Shown: positions 12,311-23,672 of the stretch, one piece after another
Layout: each line of letters starts with the position of its first letter
How positions within the stretch are numbered: the first letter of the stretch is position 1
From: Vicia villosa
Taxonomy: Eukaryota > Streptophyta > Magnoliopsida > Fabales > Fabaceae
Assembly (NCBI RefSeq): GCF_029867415.1
Contig: NW_026705173.1
Coordinates: 868,001-932,000, forward strand
Direction: 5' to 3'
Length of the DNA: 64,000 nucleotides
Position numbers and translations under genes: made by a program
Notes under the pieces: model-generated
Told to the model about the DNA's origin: nothing
The model's input: the letters and a program-made list of their open reading frames with translations, nothing else
The model's database searches: none

Positions 12311-13191
12311 TTAGAATATTTTCGTCCTCGAAAATTTATCCGATACAACCATCATCAACTTCACCTCCACGTCCAACCATCCAACATAACAAACCATTAA
12401 CATATCTCAAATCGATTACACATATGTCGACCATTCCGGTACTTCTTCAACATAACCGTTACTAACTTGTAAACTATTCCAACGCTATTCGAAAGTGCGA
12501 ACATCGACGCCATGCAGCGACACTCTTTACGGTATCTCCAAAACTTCTCAAATGGTACACTAATTCTTAAAATTTATTTTCAATAAACCTATTAATTACT
12601 CCTTAAATTCACTCAACTTTGACGCTGACGTCCTGTGCGGCACCAACAAACAAGTCCAGTTTCAAGAACAAGCATAACCGCAAATCCCATCTCTTTCCAA
12701 CATCATCCTGTTATAAATAAGTCTATTACAGCTTCTGAAACCATTTTTAAAATAAATTTCATCTCGTTAGCTTTCCAACGCTTCAAACGGGACTAAAATC
12801 GGATGTCCAGAACTCAAGTTATGAATTTTTGAAGTTTCACAAAACATTCAACAATTTCCTGCGTTTTGCTTACGGAATTTCCACTCCAAAACTCATTTTT
12901 CTTCAACTTAAACATATTCCAAACAACTCTTAACATATCTCCTCACTTCCCAACTTTTTATAACTCGAGAGACACATTCTTTCGCCGAAATTCAGTTTCC
13001 GAAACACCAAGACAACAATCCTCTTTGCGAACTTGCAACTGAACCACATCCGAGAAGCAAAGCTTCTCCCCCACTTCGCTCAAACTAATTCCTGCAACAA
13101 CCAGAAAGCAACAAGTACCGACAGTGTTATACACACTTGTAGCGTACTAAGGGATAAACAACAATTAAACGACTCTGGCCGGACGAACCGA

Positions 13192-13206
13192 CCTGCTCTG
13201 ATACCA
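13192..13206 (-). other. Primer-binding site, initiator tRNA-Met type
   Basis: Minus strand TGGTATCAGAGCAGG, four bases after the 5' LTR end TGTTACA. TGGTATCAGAGC is the classic plant PBS complementary to the 3' end of initiator tRNA-Met. It fixes the orientation of the element. Confidence 0.95.
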
Positions 13207-13210
13207 CTAA

Positions 13211-15032
13211 TGTAACACCCCAAATCTACCCGGTAATTATAATAAAAATCAGAGTATAAATTGCAAACAACATTCATTTGAGGTATCACATATTCGTCAT
13301 TCAAAAACAATTATGGCTTAATTGCCTTCATATAGATACATAGCGCGTAACTTAAAACGGACAATTAAATCATTATTAAAAAATCACTTTGTTTCAAATT
13401 AAATAGTTAACTCGCAGCGGAATCATCAAACTTCATAAATATTCTAATCAAATCGTAGCATCATTGCACAGTAACTTTAAGTTACAATTTAAAACATAAT
13501 TCACTTAAAAATTCAGCAAACAAATTAATAAATAAAACAACCGCTTTATCCCCCCGAGTGCTACGTATCAGAGCAAGACACCAACTCGATTAACATCAAT
13601 TAAAGACTTCATAAAATCACTTCAAATTTCCATCGCTATCTTGAGTACCTGTCAATTTCCCATGGTAGGGAAACATCATTCAGAAAGGGTGAGATATCTA
13701 CCAATATAAACAAACGCATGATAAACAATATATTAGAATTTAATCATACGAAATTATCACGTTACAGCTTTCAGACTACATTTATAATAACAATTAACCT
13801 GAACAGTTATAATTAACAAAAATCAATAACGACAACATATTAATAGTTATAACAACTATTTCTCATCTTCCAGACAATACTTGTCACAACACGTCATTAG
13901 TATAACAATTTATAATTACAACTCCACATTATCACAATTTAACAACAACTCAAGTCACATCACAATTAAATCACACTCATGCCACATACAATGAGACTCT
14001 ACAACTGCACATGCATGTGGTACCCAGGGCTTCAGCCCCCATCGCCAATTGCCAGTTAAACAGAGGCATCAAGGCATAAGCCTTCGTCACTAATTTGCCA
14101 ATCTAGGCCGTCGCCAAAAATGCATATGTATATGAATGCAACAAACACACACAACAAACAAAATCATCGTCACAAGGCATAAGCCTATATCGTCGCTATA
14201 CTAATAAATAGAGGTATACATCGTCACTGAAACATCCTTCAACTTCGCATAAAACAACAACAATTATCACCACAACAACAACTAATTTCATCGAATCAAC
14301 ACAACAGAATCACAACAACTAATCAGGAATAATTTCCTACGAATTTAACCCCCACATATCATTCATCATGAGTCCGGTTATAGAGTTAGAACCCCACCCC
14401 TTACCTTGTATTCGAAGTCCATTCTACAATTCTACCGATCGAAGCCATCTAGCCTTAGCTCCCAAACATTGCCTCTTTTCATCCGAATAAAAAGTTGAAA
14501 ATTTTCCTTAATTTGCAGCTACAGTGCGATGATGATATCTCACAACTCAGACCTTATTTTGAAGATCCCAACGGTCAAAAGTTAGATATAGGTGTTGCGA
14601 ACCTACCCACAAAATTTGGTGACGATCCAACGGTTAACGAATCGGGGATCTTCGATTTAGTGAGACTGCTGCAAGAAAAACGGGAATGAATTTCTCTCCT
14701 ATTTTCTCTCTTCTCTACAACTTCCCATAACAAATTCCCCAAGACTTTTTCTCTTCTAATTAGCCTAATCCTTATCTTAACCTAATTTCATTAAATCTAT
14801 TGGGCCTAACATTCACACCCCACCTTTTACTACCACCATCACTTAATTAAGTCCATATAATAAATCTAGTATTTCTTCAATACTATTTCTACAACTTAAT
14901 CAATTAATTAATCGACTAATTAATCATAAAAACCCATGTCAACAATTCTCAACACTCCACAAATTCAATAATTAAATTCGAAATAATTTGAATGTATATA
15001 ATTAAATAATTAACTAAATACTGGGTGTTACA
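13211..15032 (-). repeat. 5' LTR of the 10477-15032 element
   Basis: Same length (1822 bp) as the partner at 10477-12298 and almost identical. Differences seen include tgctacg for tgctagg, cacagtaac for cacaataac, and atactggg for ataccggg. It is followed by the second target duplication TTCCT at 15033. Confidence 0.95.
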
Positions 15033-16602
15033 TTCCTTTCACTACAAGGATATGTTTTTATTGTACAAATAATATTGCTGAATATGAAGCTTGCATCATG
15101 GGACTTGATGAAGCCATTAATTTTAGGATTAAGATTCTTGATGTTTATGGATATTCCGCGCTTGTGATTAATCAGATCAATGGAGAATGGGAAACTCGTC
15201 ATCCTGGTTTAATCCCTTACAAAGATTACGCCAGAAGGTTGTTGACATTTTTTAACAAAGTTGAATTCCACCACATCCCTCGAGATGAGAACCAGATGGT
15301 TGATGCTTTAGCCACATTGTCTTCCATGTACAAAGTGAATTTCCATAATGAGGAACCTCGGATTACAATCAGGCGTCTTGATAGACCTGACCATGTGTTT
15401 GCAGTTGAGAAATCAGTAGATGAGAAAACTTTGAGGATATTGCCAGGCAGTTTCTTCATCAATGCGGATGTTTTATACAAAAAAGAAATGACATGGTTTT
15501 GCTCAGATGTGTGGATAGACACGAAGCAAACATGTTGATGCATGAAATTCATGAAGGTTCTTTTGGTACTCATGGCAATGGATATTCGATGGCTAAGAAG
15601 ATGCTTAAAGCAGGTTACTATTAGTTGACAATGGAATCTGATTTCTACAAATTTGTAAAGAAGTGTCACAAGTGTCAAGTATATGCTGACAAGATTCATG
15701 TGCCTCCGACACTTCTCAATGTTATATCATCTCCATGGCCTTTCTCTATGTGGGATATTGATATTATTGGCATGATTGAACCCAAGGCTTCGAATGGACA
15801 TCGATTCATCCTGGTAGCAATTGATTATTTTACCAAATGGGTGGAAGCTGCTTCATATGCTAGTGTAACAAGGCAAGTTGTGGTCAGATTTATCAAGAAC
15901 AATATCATCTGCCGATATGGTGTGCCATGTAAGATCATTACTGATAACGGCTCGAATCTGAATAACAGCATGATGAGAGAACTATGTGAAAGCTTCAAGA
16001 TTGAACATCACAATTCTTCGCCTTATAGGCCAAAGATGAATGGAGTTGTTATAACAGCAAATAAGAATATTAAAAAGATTGTTCAAAAGATGGTTGTTAC
16101 GTACAAGGACTGGCATGAGATGCTCTCATTTGCTCTGCATGGGTACCGTACATTTGTTCCTACTTCAACCGGGGCAACTCCCTTTACTTTGGTCTATGGT
16201 ATGAAAGCAGTGCTCCCCATTGAGGTTGAGATTCCATTATTGAGAGTTTTAATGGAAACCAAGTTATCTGAGGCTGAAATGTGTCAGAGTGGGTTTGATC
16301 AATTGTATTTGATAGAAGAAAAAAGAATGACGGATTTATGCCATGGTCAGCTATACCAGAAAAGAATGAAGAAAGCTTTTGATAAGAAGGTTCGACCTCG
16401 TGTATTCAGAGAAGGCGACCTCGTGCTCAAATGGATCTTGTCTTTCACCTCCGATTCAAGGGGCAAGTGGACTCCTAATTTTGAAGGACCATATGTTGTT
16501 AAGAAAGCCTTCTCTAGCGGTGCATTAATTCTCGCAACTATGGATGGAGAAGAGCTCCCACGTCCCGTGAATGCTGATGTAGTCAAGAAATACTTCGCCT
16601 AA
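15033..16602 (+). pseudogene. Tat element: rest of plant-type RNase H, and integrase
   Basis: Continuation of the pol interrupted at 10476. It begins with the plant-type RNase H segment (NIAEYEACIMGLDEAI, ALVINQINGEWETRH, DENQMVDALATLSSM). Next comes a spacer that is about 30 codons shorter than in the copy at 42650 and carries a frameshift near 15490. The HHCC zinc finger follows, with a stop TAG near 15623, then the integrase core to the stop at 16602. The core shows WDIDIIGMIEPK and IITDNGSNLN (two catalytic Asp). The expected Glu in NGAVEAANKN is replaced: here the text is NGVVITANKN (16051-16053), so the DDE triad is broken. The integrase C-terminal part ends RPVNADVVKKYFA. Confidence 0.92.
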
Positions 16603-16624
16603 AAATTAATAAAATAACATCTCA

Positions 16625-16767
16625 CTAAGTTGAAAACCCAAAAGGGTGACTTAGGCAAAAAGGAGCGTCTCGGTGGACTGAAAACCCAAAAGGGCGGTCC
16701 AGGCAAAAATTAGAGACATAAACAGAATAAAATACCCGGTGGACTGAAAACCCGAAAGGGCGGTCCA
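16625..16767 (+). other. Three tandem stem-loops after the integrase stop
   Basis: Hairpins at 16625-16654, 16674-16701 and 16740-16767 share one plan: a 7-8 bp outer stem, an AAAA bulge on the 5' side, a 3-bp CCC/GGG inner stem, a 4-base loop (AAAA or GAAA), and GGCAAAA after the hairpin. Outer stems are CTAAGTTG/TGACTTAG, TGGACTG/CGGTCCA and TGGACTG/CGGTCCA. The same trio with different, still complementary, stems follows the integrase at 44404. The first hairpin starts 23 bases after the stop codon. The function is unknown; a conserved RNA structure is the natural reading. Confidence 0.75.
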
Positions 16768-17834
16768 GGCAAAAGTTAGGGATTCATGGCAAGTAACTAC
16801 ATCATACAAGACTTGATCATCAGCGGTCATCTGTTTATCATGAGAAGTTCAACACATTTCAACGGAAGCCTTTACTCAGGAATTCAAACTTGAGAGAGAG
16901 GATAGGGTCATTACATTTCAATGTACCTTTTCCATAAAATTACCACTTTCTAAACTTTGTAATCATCCATGGAGTCTTGCCTTTTGCAGGCTACCATCCT
17001 TTTAATAAAGTTTGAGCCTTTACCCATTATTTGCAATCTTATTTCTTTCATATCTCTTAAATATCATTTATTGTTGATAGTAATTTTTGAAACAAAAAGA
17101 AAATTGATTTCAACAAAATCCTTTTTGAAAAATATAAAAGAAGTTTTATTTTGATTCATGAGTATATTATAAGGAATGGATATGTTAATATATTCATGAG
17201 AAAAAGAGGAAGAATGTATTCCAGTTGGTGTACCTCTGGCCTGGTTCGAATATGATGTAGAACTCAGTTATCTTATTCTCTCAACTTCAATGTTTCCTCA
17301 GTGTTGAGTAGCATATAATCCAAAGTCATCAAAAGCTTGTCGTGGCAACCCTCTGCTCATGTTTGTGGATGATACCTCGAGTGCTCAGATAGAGACATGC
17401 TTGATTATGTTGTTTCTTGTACTCTATCTCTTGAGTTAATCCTTGTGCTAAGTTTTGGCAGCATATGCATCATTAACATGCATCAAAAACAGTCATGCAT
17501 TCACATTTGCTATCATGAAGTTTACTGTCAATCAGATTGCTCTTTCATTTAGAGTGTCTTTAGGCAGAAAATACTCACTTTTCTTGAAATCCCCACTGAA
17601 TTTGTTTCTATATGGATAATATGTTTCAGTTATTCTGTTCAAAATTCTTATGAACAGAAATACAGTGAGTTATTCCCTCACTTGATCCTATCTTATTTGG
17701 CAGCTTCTTTCCATTTGGCCATGGATTGAATTTTGGTTGTTGGATGATGTATGTTAAGATTGTGCACTTGTGTTTGCACCCTCAATCTTTGAAAAGAAAA
17801 GCAAAGTATTATTCTAAACTTATAATTTTCTCTT

Positions 17835-18480
17835 CACCGTTAATGGTTAGTCGGTGCATCTCACCTTCAGTGGAACGTTGGTGCATTTTATATCTTCACC
17901 GTCAATGGTACGTCGGTGCATCTCTTCATACCTTCAGTGGAACGTTGGTATATTTTATCGTTAGTGGTACGACGATATATCTTTTTCCTACATCCAGTGG
18001 TACGTTGGTAGCTCACCTTCAGTGGAACGTTGGTGTATCTTGTTATATTTTCATCGTCAATGGTACGTCAATGAATTTCTATTCATACCTTCAGTGGAAC
18101 GTTGGTATATTTTATCATCAATGGTACGATGGTATATGTTTTTCCTACCTCCAGTGGAACGTTGGTATCTCATCTTCAGTGGAACGTTGGTGTATCTTGT
18201 TATATCTTCATCGTCAATGGTACGTCGATGAATTTCTATTCATACCTTCAGTGGAACGTTGGTATATTTTATTGTCAGTGGTACAACGGTATATCTCTTT
18301 TCTACCTCTAGTGGAACTTTGGTAGCATACCTTCAGTGGAACGTTGGTATATTTTATCGTCAGTGGTACGACGGTATATCTCTTTTCTACCTTTAGTGGA
18401 ATGTTGGTGTATATTTTTATCTTCATCGTCAGTGGTACGTCGATGTATTTTTATTCATATCATCAGTGGATCGATGGTGT
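17835..18480 (+). repeat. Degenerate tandem array of 'TCAGTGGAACG' hairpin units
   Basis: About 15 units of roughly 25-60 bp carry a constant core (TTCAGTGGAACGTTGG or GTCAATGGTACGTCGG) bordered by short inverted arms that vary together: CACCG/CGGTG (17835-17856, 17897-17918), ATACC/GGTAT (17928-17951), TATCG/CGATA (17956-17977) and CATCG/CGATG (about 18210-18231). Tandem repeats in the 3' UTR are known for Ogre-type elements and can seed satellites; the paired variation of the arms is what I see here. Confidence 0.85.
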
Positions 18481-18544
18481 TTTCTCCTTATATCTTCAAA
18501 ATGAAGGGTTGGTATTTTTGATTCTCCAGTGAAAGGTGATATAT

Positions 18545-18790
18545 TTACTCACCCCCAGTGAAAGAGGGTGCATTCTTTCTCCACCTCCTTTGAAAGTTGG
18601 CGTATTTTCTCATCCCCAGTGAAAGGTGATGCTTTAACCTCTCTGGTGTGAAATGTTTTCCCCAGTGAAGTTTCTTTTCCCAGCAAAGTTTCTCCAACAA
18701 AGTCTTGATTTCCCCAGTGGAGTTCTTCCCGCAAGACATTTGTTTCCCTAGTGGAGTTCCTTTTCCCCTAGTGGTGTTCTGTTTCATCCT
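18545..18790 (+). repeat. 'CCCCAGTGAAG / CCCCAGTGGAG' repeat array
   Basis: Eight or so copies of a TCCCCAGTG(A/G)AG core spaced 20-50 bp, some forming hairpins (CACCC...GGGTG at 18550-18570, CATC...GATG at about 18610-18631). The core resembles the acceptor-stem text TCCCCAGCAGAGTC that complements the primer-binding site of the Ogre elements further right. Confidence 0.7.
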
Positions 18791-19194
18791 CATCATATGC
18801 ATTCTTTAAAAATTGCATTACATCTTAGGATCAAAAATTGTGTGTTTATGTATTTAAGTCTCTTCAATCTCGTCAAAACGAAGATTTACAATCATCGTAT
18901 CTCCGGATCAAAGAAACTTAAATAGGGGCATCTGTCATACCCCAATTTTGACCCTAAGATCACATATCATTTGCATATCAATCATCAATCAAGAATTTTT
19001 AACTTAGAACTCTACTTGTGAAGTTGTGCTCAATTCATCTGCAAAGGAATCATCGAGCACCAATGTTTTTCTTGTATATGTTGTTTTACTAACCAAAATA
19101 CCAAAAATATTGCCTTGTGCTTTTGTATGTTTGTGTTTTGTAGGTACCAAGTCAAAGTATCCATCAAAAAGGGCATTTTTCAACAATTTCACTG

Positions 19195-20166
19195 TGCAAA
19201 TTAATTTGCATAAGGTGTAAATCAATTTACACAACTGTTTCTGCACTAGATTTGCTTCTGCCATCAGTGCAAATCGATTTGCACAAGACAACAATCAATT
19301 TGCATAGCTGTTTTTGTTCCAGATTTTTCCTTTTTCAGTAGTGCAAATCGATTTGCACAAGATGTAAATCGATTGCACCAGTGCGAATTTGGAAAAATAA
19401 ATGCAAAATTCAGCTTTTGAAAGTGTTGACATCATTTGCAAGCATGAGAAGCATGACTTAGCTCTTGTATTTGATTACCTACATCACTTGATCATAAACT
19501 CTCATTTGATTGCATCAAGACCATTGGATCTCATTTTTGGCTCCAAATCCACTTCCCAAGCCTAATTCTATTTTCTAAGCCTAACTCCAAACCATAAAAA
19601 TTTCCAAGCCTAAGTCCTATAAATTGAGGCCTTCCCCTCTTCATTTTTCAAGCTTTGATAGCCAAGAAAACTCCTGCTCTTTCTCTCCTCATCTCTTCCA
19701 AACCCCTCACTCAAAGCTCTTTTTCTTCCATAAAAATTAGTGAGTCACATCTTGAACCTCACTAATTTAGAGCTAAACCTCCATCTAAACATCATTTTCT
19801 TCATCAATTGTGGGAGATCAAGGCTTGTGGTTGTGTGTTCTTGAAGAAGATTCAAAGTTTGTGGAAGATTTGGTAAAATTCTAGATCCTTTCCATAATTC
19901 AAGATGTGATCCATTTTTGTTTATGTTTGATGCACCTTTGGTGCTACATTATTGATTTTTGCTTCCTTACTTGATACATTTTCGTGCACAATTTGATCCA
20001 AGATCACAAGGTGTTTGGTTTTATGTTTAAACAAGTTTTCTTCTCCTGATTTGCTGTTTTTTTGAAAAACTGTGTTGTGCAAATCGATTTGCATCTGGTG
20101 CAAATCAATTTACATAACTGAAAAACTGCGTAGATTTGAAAACAGAGTTATGCAAATCGATTTACG
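19195..20166. repeat. Dispersed palindromes with ATCGAT core in LTR
   Basis: Inverted repeats occur at 19195-19210 (TGCAAATTAATTTGCA), 19216-19231 (TGTAAATCAATTTACA), 19267-19284 and 19341-19358 (GTGCAAATCGATTTGCAC), 20078-20093 (TGCAAATCGATTTGCA), and imperfect forms at 20099-20114 and 20151-20166. The arms change in pairs (TGCAAAT/ATTTGCA versus TGTAAAT/ATTTACA). Confidence 0.85.
19618..19625 (+). promoter_or_regulatory. LTR TATA box
   Basis: TATAAATT about 690 bp into the LTR, followed by GAGGCCTTCCCCTC. It is the only well-formed TATA box in this part of the LTR. Confidence 0.55.
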
Positions 20167-22209
20167 TTTGAGCAGAATGTGTTTTTTTGCCTTTTTTGAC
20201 TTGTTTTTGGTTCTAACTCTTCTTCTACTTCATTCTTTTGATATTTTCTTTGAATCACAAGTTAGAGGCCTAATTTCTCTCTAATTTCAATGGACTTAGG
20301 GCGTCGATAGGATGAGAATCCAAATCCGCAATATTAAGTGATTAAAATTATGGATGAAAGGTGCTTTTGAATGTGGTTCCATCTTTTATTTCGTTTTCTT
20401 TTGATCGATGAACGTCTTAACACCTTGGGAATTCTTATGGATTCTTGGTAAAGACGAGATCGCTCTCTGTTTTTCTTTCCGTGCGGTATGGCTTTCGGAT
20501 AGTGATCTATATATCGCTTCTCTCGCATGCATTAGTACATAAAGTTTTGACCGGCCTCGTTGTAGGGTGATTTCTACATAAATCACTTGGTGATCTGCTT
20601 AACATAGCGCAATATTTCGTGTCCTGATAAAAAAAGATCAAATATGGAAGATAATTGTATGCGGTTGATTTAAGACTTATGGAGGTTTATCGTGTAGTCA
20701 CTATGATTTTATCGTGTCCATTGAATTTAAATCCGAGAACATCCTTCACTCACCATCGATCTTTATTACTAACTTTGATAACATACTTGACAAGTTTCAA
20801 GATGGGTTATCTTTAACATCTAACAATTGACTTTAATTTTCGCAATTTATTATATCACTCTTTATTTTTCTCTTTATTGCTTTATTTTATCATTTCATCA
20901 TGTTTATGCCATTTTCTTTTTGTCCATTTGGACGTTTACATTCCGCTATTTTCTCTTTGTCCATTTGGACGTTTTGTTTATGTTTCCGCTATTTTCTTTT
21001 TGTCCACATGGACCATACTTTACTTTTATGCTAAAACACTAATAAACAACAAAAATCTAAAAAACGTTTAAGGCTCTCTTTCGGACTATTGGTTACTATC
21101 TCGAGCATTTTGGAGATTCGGACTTATGGACTTAGTACCTCTGGACCCTATTATTCTATTGTTACTCTGTTGTTATTCTGTCTGTCTGGCATTGGATTAT
21201 TGTCTATTTGTGTATGCAAGTATTTCCTTGAAAGTCCTTGATGGTTAATTCCAAGGCATTGAGATAAGGATTTTACCCGAAAACAGCCGTTACTCTGCCC
21301 GATTTTCGTCAGAATTTTAATGTGCTTAATGCAAAGTGGTGCTAAGATAATAAGATCATCTGGATCCCCAAGTGGTAATGCTCCGGTTTAGTGTTAGTAT
21401 TCCAAAGGATGGGAAATCTACCTTGACTCGTAATGTCAAGTGTTGGCTTCTTATTTCGGTTAGACCGTTCTTTTCCTTAGCTTTTATTTTACGCATTAGG
21501 ATAGCCTCTTCATCTCCTCCCACATCTTAGATTTTCAAAATTTTCTCCCTTTTTGCAAAACCTTCTTATGTTTGTAAAACCTTTTTAAATCTTTTCTTTA
21601 AAAAGTTTAGACACGACTAATTGTTGAAACGAGTGGCGATACCCCACGATTTTGAAATTGATTGATATAATGAGATCTTTTCTGCGTGATAGAGCTAGTG
21701 GCATACTCGCTGATTTACATCCGAGTTGGAGCCCTTCTTTCATTTGCGATGAAAAGAACTCGTTTGTTCTCATGCTCAAGATCAATGGCTGAGTATTTCT
21801 CTCCGACGACGATAAAGTGTTTATTCCTTTTAAAAACTGTTTTTCCCTTTTAAGTGGAACTACATTAGCTCTGATTCTCCATTGCACCGAGGAGGTATGT
21901 AGGTACAAGGCTTAACATCTTACCGAGCTTATTTTAAAAATAAAACAAACTCTTTTTTTTAGCACACACGACACAAATTTTCAAAAAGGTTCCTGTGGAA
22001 TACCACAGATATGAGGGGTGCTTAAAACCTTCCCCTTGTATAATCAACACCCGTACCTAAGATCTCTTTTTGTTTTAAAAAAATAAACTTTGGGTTTTAT
22101 TCGTTCTTTTCCCTTTTCCTTTGGAAATAATAAAGCGTGGTGGCGACTTTCACTGAAATATTGAGTCGAGTCAATCCCATGGCTTCGATCTCAGATTTTC
22201 CCCTCTATA

Positions 22210-22500
22210 GGATCCTTAGAAATGAGGTGTGTTTTCGGAAGGACAAGTGGAGTGTAAATGGTATCGTTTGGAATATAAAGTTGCTCGTTTGGAAGTGGAC
22301 GTTTTGTGGAAAAATTACTCATTCCAATTTCTCTTTTTACGAGTTCGTTAAGAAGCCATTGTATTTTCTCTCGTAAATATAGTTGGTTTGTAATTTTCTA
22401 TTTATGTAAGGGTTTCCCGCGTCCTCTTATAATCGGGTTGGGGAACCCATTGTTCTCCCTTAATATAAAATATCTCTTGCTTACTTAAAATATATTCAAA
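22210..22500 (+). pseudogene. Possible degraded LINE 3' end
   Basis: The frame around 22230-22375 reads WNIKLLVWKWT...NFSFYEFVKKPLYFLS, which resembles the last residues of plant L1-type LINE ORF2 (a W-x-W stretch, then a 'NPL' type end). It is followed by GTAAGGGTTTCCCGCG...GGGTTGGGGAACCCATTG...TTAATATAAAATATC, typical of the short text after such ORFs. The similarity is weak and there is no poly(A) or target duplication, so this is tentative. Confidence 0.3.
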
Positions 22501-22549
22501 TTTTCATACAATATTTTCAGCAATGAAACAAACTTACTATTTCTTTAAA

Positions 22550-22769
22550 GGGTTAATACTACTTTTCACCCCTGTAATATAGGCGAAATTCGCTTTACCC
22601 CCTTGTAATATTTTATTTTTCGTTTCCCCCCTGTAATATTTTTTTTGTTTGGATTACCCCCCTAAGCGTGTAATTTAAACACCAAATCTAGGGGGGGATC
22701 AAACAAAAAAAAATTACAGGGAGAAAAAGCGAATTTCGCCAATATTACAGGGGTTTGTATATTTAACCC
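22550..22769. mobile_element. 220-bp Mutator-like MITE with 9-bp target duplication
   Basis: Terminal inverted repeats of about 45 bp start GGGTTAATAC at 22550 and end ATTTAACCC at 22769. Both contain CCCCTGTAATAT and GGCGAAATTCGC. The flanks carry TTCTTTAAA at 22541-22549 and 22770-22778. The inside repeats the 'CCCCCTGTAATATT' text. There is no coding capacity. A 9-bp duplication points to Mutator-type mobilisation. Confidence 0.92.
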
Positions 22770-22778
22770 TTCTTTAAA

Positions 22779-23640
22779 TTGTAACTATCGTGTATTTTAT
22801 ATTATAATATTATTTTGATACCAAAATCAAATTTTGTTTTATTAAATTATTTTAGCATTAAATAATTTAATTTGTGCAAATTACTTCTGCATTTCGAAAA
22901 AAATTATTCAACAAACTGTAAATGTTTATTGTGAGTTTGATCAATTGTTATAATATTAATTTCTTAATTTAACTTTTTCACAACTCTAGATTATTCTAAT
23001 TTTATGCTTCAAACATATAATTATTATTATTACATTTTTTACTATTTAGGAAATATTTTTATAATTATATGTTTCATTGTTATATTTTTAAATTTTTTTG
23101 AGTTTATTTATGTTCTTTTCTTATTCACTTTTACTATGTATTTTTTATAACACATTATATAATATAAATATTATAAAAATCATCAAATAAATACAAATAA
23201 ATATTGGAGATTAGAAACTAAAATTCATTTCAATTTATGTTTTTAAATATTTCTTAACCTCCAAAATAAGATAGTGTCTTTTTGCAGTAGAAGCTACTAT
23301 CAATATAGTTGAAAGAAGTTTTAGATGAAACTATATTGATTTTGATATTTGATTGATATAATTTACACGACTAGCACAACAGGACAATTGAAAATAATGA
23401 AAAATAATATCAAACGATAGAAATATTTGAGTAATTATTATAGGTTTATTTCTTCATTATATATATTCAATTAAATGATAATCATGTCTATTTCTTCATT
23501 TCTTTTTGTAATAATTTATTCCTCAAAACAAAATTAAAATATTTATACTTTTATTATAGGTTTAAAGTTCAGAAAAAAATTTAAATAATAAGGTTTAAAA
23601 AAATATTAAAAAAAAAACAAGTTTTTCAAAAAATTTACCA
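22779..23640. other. AT-rich intergenic DNA
   Basis: Very AT-rich with many short poly-A/T runs. I see no open frame of note, RNA gene or transposon end. Confidence 0.6.
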
Positions 23641-23672
23641 AAGTGTATAGGTTTTGCAGGATCCCCTGAAGT

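Larger units (their letters stand above)
10477..15032 (-). mobile_element. Young non-autonomous LTR retrotransposon (LARD-like), complete
   Basis: Two 1822-bp LTRs (10477-12298 and 13211-15032) flank a 912-bp internal region, with target duplication TTCCT at 10472-10476 and 15033-15037. The orientation is minus: the primer-binding site lies just inside 13211 and a purine tract just inside 12298. By eye I count about seven single-base differences between the LTRs, so the insertion is recent. The internal region has no coding sequence. Its end before the 3' LTR (TTTTCGAGGACGAAAATATT then a G-rich tract) looks like the integrase end of Tekay/Del chromoviruses, so it probably derives from that lineage and depends on a partner for enzymes. 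It interrupts the second RNase H of the host Tat element. Confidence 0.96.
16768..18932 (+). other. 3' UTR of the plus-strand Tat element
   Basis: Non-coding sequence between the hairpin trio and the LTR. It begins with a block also found after the integrase at 44404 (GGCAAGTAACT, then TTTTCC...AAAATTACCA and CTTTGTAAT...CCATGG). The block 16900-17700 has no recognisable content. The rest is hairpin-forming repeats (17835-18480 and 18545-18790). It ends with a purine-rich AATAGGGGCATC just before the LTR, the probable polypurine tract. Confidence 0.75.
18933..22209 (+). mobile_element. 3' LTR of the plus-strand Tat element
   Basis: The LTR starts at 18933 with TGTCATACCCCAATTTTGACC after the purine tract. 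The 3' end is not sharp: the R/U5-like block (CCTTCCCCTTGTATAATC, AATAAAGCGTGGTGGCGAC) lies at 22030-22150 and the text CCCCTCTATA at about 22200-22209 is my best guess for the degraded end. It has a TATA box at 19618, palindromic TGCAAATCGATTTGCA units, and three GTCC(A)...TGGAC units near 20905-21015. At about 3.3 kb it is half the length of the LTR at 33839 and belongs to a different family. Confidence 0.8.

Noticed and set aside
17726..18521. Several overlapping open frames rich in SGTLV/WNVG repeats
   Set aside because: They are read-throughs of the 3' UTR tandem array in several frames. The repeat keeps frames open by chance and continues on both strands.
20827..21071. Hydrophobic frames rich in Phe/Tyr
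   Set aside because: They are produced by a pyrimidine-rich tandem repeat in the LTR, with no signal of coding.
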